Shown one piece after another: positions 35,406 through 43,971 of a DNA stretch of 64,000 nt. Location: assembly GCF_021596505.1 (NCBI RefSeq), contig NZ_PJIZ01000002.1, forward strand, positions 121,866 to 185,865, read 5' to 3'. This stretch comes from Nostoc sp. CMAA1605 (GTDB lineage: Bacteria > Cyanobacteriota > Cyanobacteriia > Cyanobacteriales > Nostocaceae). Made by a program: the position numbers and the translations under genes. Every line of letters begins with the position of its first letter. Position 1 is the stretch's first letter. The notes beneath the pieces are model-generated. The model was not told where the DNA came from and ran no database searches. It saw only the letters and a list, made by a program, of their open reading frames with translations.

Positions 35406-36353
35406 ATGAAGCAGCTTGCATTTACCATACTTTCCCTCAGCCTGCTTTGCTACACCGAAGTAGCATCAGCCAGCATCACCTTACCTTTACGCAGCAAAAA
35501 GGCAATGGTAGTATCTGCCCATCCCTTGGCGAGTGAGGCGGGACTTTTGATGTTACGCCAAGGTGGTAACGCCGTTGATGCAGCAGTCGCCACAACTTTT
35601 GCTATATCTGTAGTTGAGCCATTTTCCGCCGGCATTGGTGGCGGTGGTTTTTTATTGTTGCGTAACGAGAAAACTGGCGAAATCAAAGCTTTAGATTTTC
35701 GGGAACGCGCACCCCTCAAGGCTACAAGAAATATGTACTTAGATGCAGATGGAAAGGTGCGTCCCAATGCAAGTGTTAAGGGTTATTTAGCCGTGGCTAC
35801 ACCAGGGACGGTGGCAGGAATGTATGAAGTTCACCGTCGTTATGGTAAGCTGCCTTGGAAGGAAGTTTTAAAACCTGCGATCGCTCTAGCTGAAAATGGT
35901 TTTACTCTCAGTCACCAACCTACTTGGCGTTCCGCTTCAGTCTATAATAATCGTCTGCAAGTAATTTTAAATAACCCAGCCGCCAGGGCAATTTTCACCC
36001 GCAACGGCGAATTTTATCAACCAGGGGAAAAATTAATCCAACGGGATTTAGCACGCACTTTAACAACGATCGCTAAAAATCCCCAAAGTTTTTATACTGG
36101 TGATATCGCCCGTGCGATCGCTAATGATATGGCGAAAAATGGCGGTTTAATTACTTTAGCTGACCTCAAAACCTACAAACCAATCTGGCGGACTCCTGTA
36201 TGTGGAAAATTCCGCCAATTTCAAGTATGTTCTATGCCACCACCTTCTTCCGGTGGTGTATTGTTATTGCAGATGTTAAACATCATCGGTGATGCAGATT
36301 TAAAATCCTGGGGTTGGCATCATCCCAATGCTTTACACCTGATGACAGAAACA
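35406..36353 (+). pseudogene. ggt: Gamma-glutamyltransferase, 5' part (gene split by TnpB element)
   Basis: 316 codons from ATG 35406, starting with a signal peptide (MKQLAFTILSLSLLCYTEVA). The large-subunit motifs HPLASEAGLLMLRQGGNAVDAA and GIGGGGFLLLR are clear and identify a GGT/Ntn-hydrolase precursor that cleaves gamma-glutamyl bonds of glutathione in the periplasm. The reading ends in HPNALHLMTET, after which foreign DNA begins at 36354. The catalytic threonine is in the 3' part beyond the insertion, so the encoded fragment cannot mature or work. The ORF continues about 30 codons into the inserted element before a stop at 36446. Confidence 0.92.
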
Positions 36354-36450
36354 GTAAACAACTCACCGCTAAATCGGAGTACCAATTATAGCGGGAGCTT
36401 TATCCCAGATTTCGCCTATCGGGAAGAGAGACAACTGCCCCTCTAATTGA
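36334..36450 (-). ncRNA. Predicted omegaRNA (reRNA) region with guide
   Basis: By analogy with known TnpB elements the RNA scaffold should end at the right end (36354) and include the bulged hairpin at 36366-36394. The first 20 bases after the right end on the tnpB strand, TGTTTCTGTCATCAGGTGTA (36353 to 36334), would be the guide and are ggt sequence. The 5' limit given is approximate. No experiment or covariance model supports it here. Confidence 0.5.
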
Positions 36451-37604
36451 CAAGCAATCCCCGGAATTTCGGGCGAGTTTACAAAAGTCACCCCAAGAAC
36501 AGCAATATTATTAGCCGCGTTTATATCAGCATCATGCTCAAATCCACAATGCCCACACTTAAAAACTTTTCCGTTGCGATACGACTTTCCCCTGGTCGGG
36601 TGAATGTGGTGGCAACGAGAGCAAGTCTGGCTTGTGTAGGCAGGCGGCACAAATACCACTGGAACACCAGCGATATTCGCTTTGTACCCAACAAACAAAC
36701 GCAGTTGATAGAACGCCCAATTGTTAGTTCTGCGACGTTCTGTTTTGCTTCTCGGCTTTTGGTTCAAAGACTCTCTAATGTTAGTCAAATCCTCAAAAGC
36801 CAGTGCCGCGTTTATCCGTTTTGCATCTTGAACAAGTTGCTTAGAAATATTGTGATTCAACCATTCTTGAAAGCGGCGTTCTCTACCGGAGAGCCTTCGC
36901 ATCAGTCGCCTAGAACTGCGCGTGCGTTTGCTTTGAACTTTCGCTCTGACCTTACTGTAACGGTCACGAACCGATTGAATCTGCTTGCCATTCCACGATT
37001 TACCAGTGGAAGTGGTAGCGATATCTCGTCTGCCCAAATCAACCCCAATTACCTTGGGTGTTTTGCCAGTAGGTTGAATTGGGATATCAACAACGAAGTT
37101 GATAAAGTATTGCCCTTGCTTAGTTTTCTTCAACGTCGCACTGGTTGGAGTTTGACCCCTCAGCAATGCAATTTGATAGCCACCAATGGACAACTTAAAT
37201 TCAACTCGCCCACACATCAAAGTCACCCCTACAGATTGGGTTTCTTCCTTATAAACAAAGGTGCGAACATCCAAACTAATAGAGGTGGGTCTAAACTTGT
37301 GAGCCACTCGCTTGGGCGGGTTTCCCGACTTGTGCGAAGTGGCGTGGATTTGCTTAACAGCTTTAGCGTTACCAACAACTCGTCTAATAGCCTGACAAAC
37401 ATGATTAGCTTTCAACCCTGTAGCTTCACGCACAGGTTTATAAACCTTGTGGTGCAACTTGGTGGTATTCCAGCAATTCGCGTGCTTGGCTACCTCCAAT
37501 ATCTGATTGCAAGCATCAGCAAACCCCTCCAACGTGCGGTCAATTTCGTCGCACAAGTTAGAGGGAACTATAAGCTTGCATTTTACAGATATGGATTGAG
37601 TCAT
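36369..37604 (-). CDS. tnpB: TnpB RNA-guided endonuclease (IS200/IS605 family)
   Basis: 411 residues from ATG 37604 (MTQSISVKCKL); an ATG six codons upstream, at 37622, is also possible. The RuvC-like catalytic residues are all present: D189 in VIGVDLGRRDIAT, E271 in ALAFEDLTN and D360 in EHDADINAANNIA. The zinc-finger cysteines C328, C331, C350 and C353 (CSRC, CGHC) are intact. Family knowledge: TnpB, ancestor of Cas12, uses an RNA made from the 3' end of its own gene and the right end of the element (omega/reRNA) to cut DNA next to a target-adjacent motif. The C-terminal 50 residues overlap that RNA region. The gene lacks internal stops, so the protein should be active. Confidence 0.95.
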   Translation of the reverse strand: MTQSISVKCKLIVPSNLCDEIDRTLEGFADACNQILEVAKHANCWNTTKLHHKVYKPVREATGLKANHVCQAIRRVVGNAKAVKQIHATSHKSGNPPKRVAHKFRPTSISLDVRTFVYKEETQSVGVTLMCGRVEFKLSIGGYQIALLRGQTPTSATLKKTKQGQYFINFVVDIPIQPTGKTPKVIGVDLGRRDIATTSTGKSWNGKQIQSVRDRYSKVRAKVQSKRTRSSRRLMRRLSGRERRFQEWLNHNISKQLVQDAKRINAALAFEDLTNIRESLNQKPRSKTERRRTNNWAFYQLRLFVGYKANIAGVPVVFVPPAYTSQTCSRCHHIHPTRGKSYRNGKVFKCGHCGFEHDADINAANNIAVLGVTFVNSPEIPGIACQLEGQLSLFPIGEIWDKAPAIIGTPI

Positions 37605-37653
37605 ACTAATATTGTAACTCATCCACAAAGGTTATTAACAGCAAGGAGCTTCA

Positions 37654-37707
37654 CCCCATTCCTCTCGCCGCTATACCCTATCGGGTATAGCGGCGAGAGG
37701 AATGGGG
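37654..37707. repeat. 25-bp perfect inverted repeat near the left end of the TnpB element
   Basis: 37654-37678 and 37683-37707 are exact reverse complements (arms begin CCCCATTCCTCTCGCC and end GGCGAGAGGAATGGGG) with a TATC loop. It lies 7 bp inside the inferred left end. Left-end hairpins of this IS class are usually shorter and imperfect. Confidence 0.9.
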
Positions 37708-37714
37708 GTGCTAG

Positions 37715-38521
37715 ATGAAAATTACCTATAGCGATCGCGCACAATATTTAGGTGATCCTGATTTTGTCAAAGTTCCTGTGCAAGCATTACTGAGTGACAA
37801 ATACGCAAGACAACGCCGGAGTGAGATTAATCCTGATCAAGCTACTCCTGCAACCCAAATCAAACCAATTCTCCTGAAAAATCTTCCCCAAGTTCAGATT
37901 CCCCTCAATCGCAGACTGCAACTAGCAACTCGTTATGAGTCTCCTGAAACGAGTCATCTCAATGTTGTGGACACAGAACGCAATGCTGTTAGTCTGACAT
38001 TCACCGTCAACCACGGTTATGGTGCGGGAGTAGTGGCATCGGGAACGGGTATTGTCTTGAATAATGAAATGGATGATTTTGTCGCTGCACCAGGAATACC
38101 AAACGCTTTTGGATTATTAGGTAACGAAGCCAACGCCATCGCACCACGCAAAACTCCCCTCTCTAGCATGACACCGACAATTATCAGCGAAAATGGCCGT
38201 CTGCGGATGGTAGTAGGTGCGCCTGGTGGTAGCACAATCATCACTCAGGTCTTGCAAGTAGTGCTGAATGTGCTGGAATACAATATGGATGTTGGTGCAG
38301 CAATATCTGTTCCGCGCATACATCACCAGTGGTTTCCTGATGAGTTGCGAGTAGAAACTTGGGCTTTAGATGCAATGACTCTGCAAGAGTTACGTCGCCG
38401 AGGACACAATATAAAAGAAAGTCAGCCTTGGGGAAATGTTAACGCGATCGCTGTTACTGTTGACAATAACCTAGAAGGTGCAGCCGATCCTCGCGGTGAA
38501 GGCTCTCCTAGAGGTTTTTAA
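37715..38521 (+). pseudogene. ggt: Gamma-glutamyltransferase, 3' part
   Basis: 268 codons in the frame that continues the 5' part. It starts MKITYSDRAQYLGDPDFV and contains the processing site and catalytic nucleophile T79 in SPETSHLNVVD (about residue 395 of the joined protein; compare TTHYSVVD of E. coli GGT), and the small-subunit signature with NNEMDDF and GAPGGSTIITQV. The whole joined enzyme would be 584 residues, normal for GGT. The segment begins with an ATG by chance and could be translated, but without the large subunit and signal peptide. Excision of the TnpB element would restore the gene. Confidence 0.92.
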
Positions 38522-38586
38522 ATCTCAGTCTCCAGAAAGACAAGAAAAATAGCACAACTACTGTCTAACTAACAAATATTGACTAT

Positions 38587-38850
38587 TTACTGTTGAGTAT
38601 AGGAAGACTCTGCATAAACACTATCACCAAACTCATTGGCGCGTGCGCTAGGTACTAGCGTCCACCCTGCTTTACGGAGTTTTTGATAGGTAGCCCAGCC
38701 TTTAGAGCCGCGAGGAATAGGATAATCTGGGACTGAATATTTTGGAAAAGCTGTGTAGGGTCGCCAAGGTTTTCCAGGTGCTTCTTGCAAATATAAAATT
38801 TTGTCATCGTCACCGCTACTTTTCGATATCCAACACATTTGTTGAGACAT
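38587..38850 (-). CDS. Small conserved-looking hypothetical protein
   Basis: 87 residues, soluble, rich in aromatic and charged residues (YLQEAPGKPWRPYTAFPKY, then GSKGWATYQKLRKAGWTLV). I do not recognise the family. Codon use and composition resemble neighbouring genes rather than a random ORF, and a purine-rich AAAGGAG stretch lies before the ATG on the minus strand (around 38856-38862), supporting translation. It is convergent with the ggt 3' part. Function unknown. Confidence 0.6.
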   Translation of the reverse strand: MSQQMCWISKSSGDDDKILYLQEAPGKPWRPYTAFPKYSVPDYPIPRGSKGWATYQKLRKAGWTLVPSARANEFGDSVYAESSYTQQ

Positions 38851-39205
38851 GGGAAACTCCTTTGCTTTTTGCCTTTATTGCATATTGGCGTTTTCTTGTC
38901 AATGCTTCTTCACCCTTGCGGGATAGTTTAGAATCTTCCCAGGGTAGTCAACTTACCTACAATTCAAAATCGTACAATTACCTAAATAATTGTGCGGTAT
39001 TGAGCTGATTCATCAGAAGATATGTAGATAGACAGATTGTTCAAATGTTTGTGCCTCAATCTTATGTAAGACTAAGATTTTTTTAATGTTATCCGCGACT
39101 ACCAAAGGTGTATGTATCGAGGGTTACTATTTCAGCAACATTTTAATTTTTGTTACGAAATGCAGATGATTAATTGCAGGATTGATTCCTGTATAGACGC
39201 GAGAT
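38851..39205. other. AT-rich intergenic region
   Basis: About 355 bp between two minus-strand genes. Contains the promoter of the small upstream-reading gene at 38850 and probably the 3' end of the DUF1802 transcript. I see no repeat, hairpin of note or small gene. Confidence 0.4.
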
Positions 39206-39793
39206 TTAATCAGTCTTGTTGGCAATTATTGTCCTAATTTCTGTCCTCAGATGTTGGTAATCTAAGTCAGATAAAGCAGGTTCAGACCCTTGTAAATCAA
39301 TAGGTTGTGTGATATTAATCCAAGACTTGCAACCACCATATTCTAAACGATAGGGAATTTCCCACACTTGAGCAAGTTTGAAAGTGCGTAGCAAGAGGAT
39401 AAATAATGGCTGCTGGGATTTCCACTTAAGGCGATCGCTAATAAAATGTTCATTCCAGATATGGAAAGGTAATAACCGACTGACGATTAACTCATCCATC
39501 ACAGGAAAAATATCCGTAATTTCTGCCCAACTACCGATTCTCACTGTTTCTGGATGCCATCCTGAAGCTACTGGCTGGACAAGGTGGGTATATTCTGCCT
39601 TAAGTAGTAAAGGTTGCTGATGTTCAAATGTAGGATAAAGTAAAACCTGTGGATGCGTGACCTGAAACCGCCCTTGTTGTTCCCGAATTCCGCCTTTTCG
39701 CAACAACATGATAGTTTTACCCGCTTCTAAAGCTTGAATGGCGATCGCCCACTCTTTCAGGGTATGTACCGTTTGACCTAATTCCATCAGCAT
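39206..39793 (-). CDS. DUF1802 family protein
   Basis: 195 residues, soluble. The segments LKEWAIAIQALEAGKTIMLLRKGGIREQ and FQVTHPQVLLYPTFEHQQPLLLK are typical of DUF1802 proteins found in cyanobacteria and some other bacteria. The rest is mixed alpha/beta with several conserved-looking tryptophans (WAEI, WEIPYRLEYGG). No catalytic motif is evident and the family has no assigned function. An ATG two codons inside the ORF is an equally good start. The gene is divergent from the aldo/keto reductase with an 80-bp gap. Confidence 0.8.
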   Translation of the reverse strand: MLMELGQTVHTLKEWAIAIQALEAGKTIMLLRKGGIREQQGRFQVTHPQVLLYPTFEHQQPLLLKAEYTHLVQPVASGWHPETVRIGSWAEITDIFPVMDELIVSRLLPFHIWNEHFISDRLKWKSQQPLFILLLRTFKLAQVWEIPYRLEYGGCKSWINITQPIDLQGSEPALSDLDYQHLRTEIRTIIANKTD

Positions 39794-39873
39794 CTACTGT
39801 AACTCTGATTTTATTTTGAGCGCAGACCGTTAAAGTATAGAACTATCCAGGGATATGAATTGAGAGAACCTTT

Positions 39874-40833
39874 ATGGAAAAACGCAGACTAGGTAAATCT
39901 GACGTAGAAATTACCCCCATCCTCATGGGAACTTGGCAAGCCGGGAAAAAATGGTGGGTAGGAATTGAAGATGCAGACTCCATTAAAACTATCCGCGCCG
40001 CCTTTGAAGCCGGAATCACCACTATAGATACAGCCGAAGTTTATGGGGAAGGACATTCTGAGAGGATTGTGGCTGAGGCTTTATCTGATGTGCGTGAGCA
40101 AGTCGAGTATGCAACCAAGGTGTTTGCGAACCATCTCCAGTATGATCAAGTTATTGAGGCTTGCGATCGCTCCCTGAAAAACCTCAAAACTGATTACATC
40201 GACCTTTACCAAATTCACTGGCCGAGTGGTTCTTTCAATACTGAAATTGTTCCCATTGCAGAAACCATGCGCGCCCTTAATGACTTGCAAGCACAGGGTA
40301 AAATTCGCGCCATTGGCGTTTCTAACTTTTCTCTCACTCAACTAGCAGAAGCCTCCCAATATGGACGCATTGATAGCTTACAACCGCCATACTCATTGTT
40401 TTGGCGGCAAGTGGAAAAAGATGCTATGCCTTATTGCAGAGAAAATAATATTTCTATCTTGGCCTATTCACCCTTAGCCCAAGGACTATTAACAGGCAGA
40501 TTTGCCCCTGGATATAAGTTTCATCCAGAAGATAATCGTACAGGCAACAAACTATTTCAGGGCGAAAACTTTGAACGCGCCCACCAAGCCTTAGAGAAAC
40601 TACGCCCCATAGCAGAAAGCCATAACTGCACATTGGCACAGTTAGCATTAGCTTGGCTAATTGCCCAACCCCAAACTCAAGCGATCGCCGGCGCGCGTTA
40701 TCCTGAACAAGCCAAAGACAATGCCCTTGCTGCTGATGTGAAACTTTCTCCTGAAGAACTATCAGAAATTGATGCGATCGGTCGTATTGTTACCGATCAT
40801 CTTGATGACAGTTCTGTCATGTGGAACTGGTAA
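39874..40833 (+). CDS. Aldo/keto reductase
   Basis: 319 residues with the AKR fold landmarks: MEKRRLGKSDVEITPILMGTW, FEAGITTIDTAEVYGEGHSER (catalytic D and Y), ATKVF with the catalytic lysine near residue 84, and DLYQIHWP with the conserved histidine near 118. The C-terminal cofactor region SYLAYSPLAQGLLTGRF-like (ILAYSPLAQGLLTGRF) and AIAGARYPEQAKDNALA bind NADPH. The closest general group is AKR11/13 or YajO-like. Substrate not inferable. A HIP1 site and a STRR tract follow the stop. Confidence 0.92.
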   Translation: MEKRRLGKSDVEITPILMGTWQAGKKWWVGIEDADSIKTIRAAFEAGITTIDTAEVYGEGHSERIVAEALSDVREQVEYATKVFANHLQYDQVIEACDRSLKNLKTDYIDLYQIHWPSGSFNTEIVPIAETMRALNDLQAQGKIRAIGVSNFSLTQLAEASQYGRIDSLQPPYSLFWRQVEKDAMPYCRENNISILAYSPLAQGLLTGRFAPGYKFHPEDNRTGNKLFQGENFERAHQALEKLRPIAESHNCTLAQLALAWLIAQPQTQAIAGARYPEQAKDNALAADVKLSPEELSEIDAIGRIVTDHLDDSSVMWNW

Positions 40834-41616
40834 GGGACTTCTAATTCAAAAAATATACTATCACATTGATGGCAAGGGGGCAGGGGGCAGGGAGCAGGGG
40901 GAAAGACAGTTGTTTTGGAGAAAATAAATTGGATAGTTTTTTCTATCTCCTATTCCCCATGCCCCATTCCCTATGCCCTATTACCTAGCAGATATCTACA
41001 AAACATAGTCAGGGATCAAAGTTTTAAGTCGTTATTGCAAAAATCTACAAAATATCAACTTTCGTAAACTACTAGTTGATCATCAGCAAACTGAGTGCTA
41101 ACTTAGATAGCAAGACACCAAGAGAAAACAAACCAAACCCCAGGGCAAAAGACAAGGTGTCTCCTGTCAACAGCCCAAGCAAATTTCAGCAGAATTTATG
41201 TCATGTGGCACAAAGCCCTAACAGGGTAAGCCAAATCCCAAAGCGGAAAAACAAAGAATGCTGAGTTTGTTAGTTTCAATGTCAACCTTAGTTATAAACC
41301 TCTCAATTGCTTTTTGTTGATTAAACTTAAAAATTTGAAATCAATACATATTGAAAAGCCTAGTCAACCCGTACTAGGCTTTTCAATTTTGTAGATATTT
41401 TCATCACAAATAATCTGGCATTTGTAGGAATCTGAAAGACTAATTGTGATAACTCAAGCATCCGCAATGATTTTACCCAAATGCTTGAGGATTTTTAAAA
41501 CTCTAGATAAATTCTTGAGGTATTGCGATCGCATTTGCTTACCCAAATGTTTGATAAATCAAAAGCTGTTACAGTTGATAATCATGCCATATCAAGGTTG
41601 TTCTGGATTGGGATGA
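40834..41616. other. Long intergenic region with repeats and possible structured RNA
   Basis: 40868-40900 holds AGGGGGC/AGGGAGC units and 40953-40983 CCCCATG/CCCTATG units (STRR fragments). From about 41060 the sequence changes character: GGGCAAAAGACAAGGTGTCT then a matching GCCC, CCCTAACAGGG and finally a strong hairpin at 41351-41386. A 62-codon reading frame from a TTG at 41076 has no recognisable features and is not called. The part from 41390 to 41616 is AT-rich with a HIP1 site and nothing else seen. Confidence 0.5.
41351..41390. terminator. Strong hairpin, probable bidirectional terminator
   Basis: TTGAAAAGCCTAGT (41351-41364) and ACTAGGCTTTTCAA (41373-41386) form a perfect 14-bp stem with the loop CAACCCGT, followed by TTTT. 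The nearest plus-strand gene ends 500 bp upstream, so it may terminate an unannotated small RNA. Confidence 0.75.
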
Positions 41617-42579
41617 CTAGCCATGTAAGCTAATGTTTGGGCAATTCCTAGTTCTGCCTAGTTTAACTCTAAAATTATCACTATCTAATTCAATAATCAT
41701 TACTTGCACATTATCACCAACCCGGAGAGCTTGGTCAGGATAGTTAAAAGATGAAGGATAAATTTCAGATTTGGGTAAAAAAGCAAGGAGATTTTCAATA
41801 TCAACCCACACTCCATAGTGTCTTATCTTCTCTACAGTTCCAGTGACAACCTGACCGACTTCCAATTGCCTGAATCTGACGAAAGTAGTATGATGTATCA
41901 ATAATAATCGATCAAAATCTTCCTTGATTTCTAAAATTTTGAGAGGAATTTCTTGTTCTACTACCAGTTCCCTTTTTTGCTTATCTAGATAAGTTATAAC
42001 AGTACCATAAACACCTTCAACTTTCACTATTGCACCTCTACTATTTGTTTTCAATATTTTTGGATATAATGTCACCTCATCAGCTTGTAGTTGCCGTAAA
42101 CGTTGCCATGCTTTTTGTTTCTCTATTTGGCGAATTGAAAAAAACACTGTTGGTGGACGTTCTTGAGAATATAAAAACCACTGAATTCTGATTGATACTC
42201 CTCCTCCATGAACAGCAAGAATTTTAGTATCAATCATAAGGTCTTCTTTAGTTATGGGATGACCACATTTATTAGCAACTATAGTCAATACTGTCTCATG
42301 CAAGCGATCGCTTTCTTGCAGCGTCTCTGGAGTACAGTGTGAAAAAAATATATCATTCTTACCATCATAATTTCTAACAACCAAAAACTCTCGAATTTCA
42401 TTCAGTTGCACAGCTTCTTCTGGACTTTGAATCTTAGAAAATGATAATTCTTGTAGTGTGATATAAGCTGGTTGCTCAGAGTCGAAATCAACTATAACCC
42501 CTGTGGGTTCTAGCTTAATAATCTTTCCCAAAATTATTTGTCCAGGTTGGAAACTGCTTAAATTTATCTTTCTTTTCAT
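41617..42579 (-). CDS. S1 RNA-binding domain protein
   Basis: 320 residues from ATG 42579 (MKRKINLSSFQPGQIILGKI); a longer reading from 42666 would overlap the cysteine desulfurase gene. Two S1 (OB-fold) domains are visible: one near residues 15-70 (GQIILGKIIKLEPTGVIVDFDSEQPAYI) and one near 240-310 (GQVVTGTVEKIRHYGVWVDIENLLAFLPKSEI). The middle may hold a further degenerate one. Resembles cyanobacterial proteins related to ribosomal protein S1 but shorter and with low similarity, so an RNA-binding regulator is more likely than the ribosomal protein. It begins 17 bp after the stop of the desulfurase gene and is probably cotranscribed. Confidence 0.8.
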   Translation of the reverse strand: MKRKINLSSFQPGQIILGKIIKLEPTGVIVDFDSEQPAYITLQELSFSKIQSPEEAVQLNEIREFLVVRNYDGKNDIFFSHCTPETLQESDRLHETVLTIVANKCGHPITKEDLMIDTKILAVHGGGVSIRIQWFLYSQERPPTVFFSIRQIEKQKAWQRLRQLQADEVTLYPKILKTNSRGAIVKVEGVYGTVITYLDKQKRELVVEQEIPLKILEIKEDFDRLLLIHHTTFVRFRQLEVGQVVTGTVEKIRHYGVWVDIENLLAFLPKSEIYPSSFNYPDQALRVGDNVQVMIIELDSDNFRVKLGRTRNCPNISLHG

Positions 42580-42596
42580 TATTATAAAGATTTCAT

Positions 42597-43766
42597 TTAA
42601 CGCTGAACTAAAGATAAATTTGAATTCAACCTCTGCAACACTTGCTTTAATACCATCGCTGTCCAATCAATATCGGCTGCTGTCGTATCGCATCCCAGGG
42701 TGAGGCGAATTCCCCCGAAAGCGGCGTTTTGGGAATAACCCATTGCTAAAAGTATGGGACTGGGGCTAAGTTTACCACTGTGACAAGCTGAACCTGCACT
42801 AATACCAATACCAGCTAGATTCAGTTGGCGGACTATGGTTTTACCACTGAGTTTTTCACCGTCGGCGGATTCTAGACAGAAACTAACGTGGTGGGGTAAA
42901 CGATGTTCTAAATCACCGGTGGGTATTAAACCAGGAACATCGGCTAGCAAAGAAAATAGGCGATCGCGTAGTTTAATTAAACGTGGTGTTTCTGTGACTA
43001 GTTCTGTGGCTGCGAGTTCGGCGGCGACTCCAAACCCTGCAATGGCGGGTAATGCTTGTGTCCCTGAACGTAAACCCCTCTCCTGTCCACCACCACCGAG
43101 TAAGGGTATCAATTCTACACCAGGACGAATATATAAAGCCCCTGCACCTTGTGTCCCATATAGCTTATGACTGGATAGACTCAGTAAATCTACAGGTAAC
43201 TGTTGTACGTCTATCGGTAAACGTCCGGCGGCTTGTACTGCATCGGTGTGGAATAAAGCCCCGTGTTGTCGCGCTATTTGGCATAATTCTGCAATGGGTT
43301 GGACTGTACCGATTTCACTTTGTCCGTAAATCACCGATACTAAAGCTGTGTTGTGTTGCAATGCAGCTTTTAAGTCTTGGGGGTTGACTCTACCTTTACT
43401 ATCTACTCCCAAACGGGTGACTTCCCAACCCCACTTTTCTAGTAAATTGGCGGGTTCAGTAATCGCTGAATGTTCCACACTGGAAATAATGATGTGTTGG
43501 GGAACTAAGAACAACCTCGCCACACCCATAATCACTAAATTATTAGACTCCGTACCCCCAGAAGTAAACACAATCGTATCGGAATTAGGGGCATTTATTA
43601 GGCTCGCTACTTGTACCCTAGCTTGTTCTAAAATCATAGCTGCCCGTTGTCCCCACTCATGCAAGCTAGAAGGATTTCCCCATTGTTGGGTGAGTACGGC
43701 TTGCATCGCGGCGATCGCTTCTTGGCGAGTGGGAGTAGTAGCACTGTAATCTAGATATATTTGCAT
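42597..43766 (-). CDS. Cysteine desulfurase (NifS/IscS family)
   Basis: 389 residues from ATG 43766 (MQIYLDYSATTPTRQEA); a TTG seven codons upstream is less likely. The PLP-binding lysine is in SLSSHKLYGTQGAGALYI, the aspartate and histidine contacts in LFHTDAVQAAGRLP, and the sulfur-carrying catalytic cysteine in GISAGSACHSGKLSPSPIL. Class I cysteine desulfurase: moves sulfur from cysteine to Fe-S cluster scaffolds or tRNA thiolation enzymes. No nif genes are nearby, so this is more likely a housekeeping or accessory IscS-like enzyme than NifS of nitrogen fixation. The S1-domain gene follows directly. Confidence 0.93.
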   Translation of the reverse strand: MQIYLDYSATTPTRQEAIAAMQAVLTQQWGNPSSLHEWGQRAAMILEQARVQVASLINAPNSDTIVFTSGGTESNNLVIMGVARLFLVPQHIIISSVEHSAITEPANLLEKWGWEVTRLGVDSKGRVNPQDLKAALQHNTALVSVIYGQSEIGTVQPIAELCQIARQHGALFHTDAVQAAGRLPIDVQQLPVDLLSLSSHKLYGTQGAGALYIRPGVELIPLLGGGGQERGLRSGTQALPAIAGFGVAAELAATELVTETPRLIKLRDRLFSLLADVPGLIPTGDLEHRLPHHVSFCLESADGEKLSGKTIVRQLNLAGIGISAGSACHSGKLSPSPILLAMGYSQNAAFGGIRLTLGCDTTAADIDWTAMVLKQVLQRLNSNLSLVQR

Positions 43767-43971
43767 ATCATTGGATGATTTAAACAACGGGCTGTCTATA
43801 TGGGCAGGATATAAGAGTAAATGGGCGCATCATCTGCAAATCAGCATGATTAGACACTCACTCGCTGAATTTTTGCTAATGCTGATACAGCTATTTGTCT
43901 AATTAATGTGGCATAGATAGTTTTGGGAATGATAAATGTGTTCATGCCCAATTTACTTTTAGCAGATCACC

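Larger units (their letters stand above)
36354..37714 (-). mobile_element. IS200/IS605-type element with tnpB only (IS1341-like), inserted in ggt
   Basis: The limits are inferred from ggt: joining 36353 to 37715 gives a continuous MTET-MKITYSD reading frame as in intact gamma-glutamyltransferases, with no bases lost or duplicated, as expected for this single-strand transposition class. In tnpB orientation the left end follows the flank AATTTTCAT (a TTCAT-type target), and the right end is TTGTTTAC. A right-end hairpin CCGCTATAAT / ATTTAGCGG (36366-36394, one bulged T) lies 12 bp from the right end and contains the tnpB stop codon. A 25-bp perfect palindrome lies near the left end. There is no tnpA, so movement would need a transposase in trans. 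Confidence 0.85.

Noticed and set aside
36447..37718. Plus-strand open frame of 423 codons
   Set aside because: It is the antisense shadow of tnpB; the translated product has no family features, while the minus strand encodes a full TnpB with its catalytic residues.
41076..41264. Plus-strand open frame of 62 codons
   Set aside because: It has a TTG start, no ribosome binding site and a composition (Lys, Asn, Pro) expected from non-coding DNA.
42597..43766. Assignment as nitrogen-fixation nifS
   Set aside because: The enzyme class fits, but no nif gene is nearby; a general cysteine desulfurase is the safer call.
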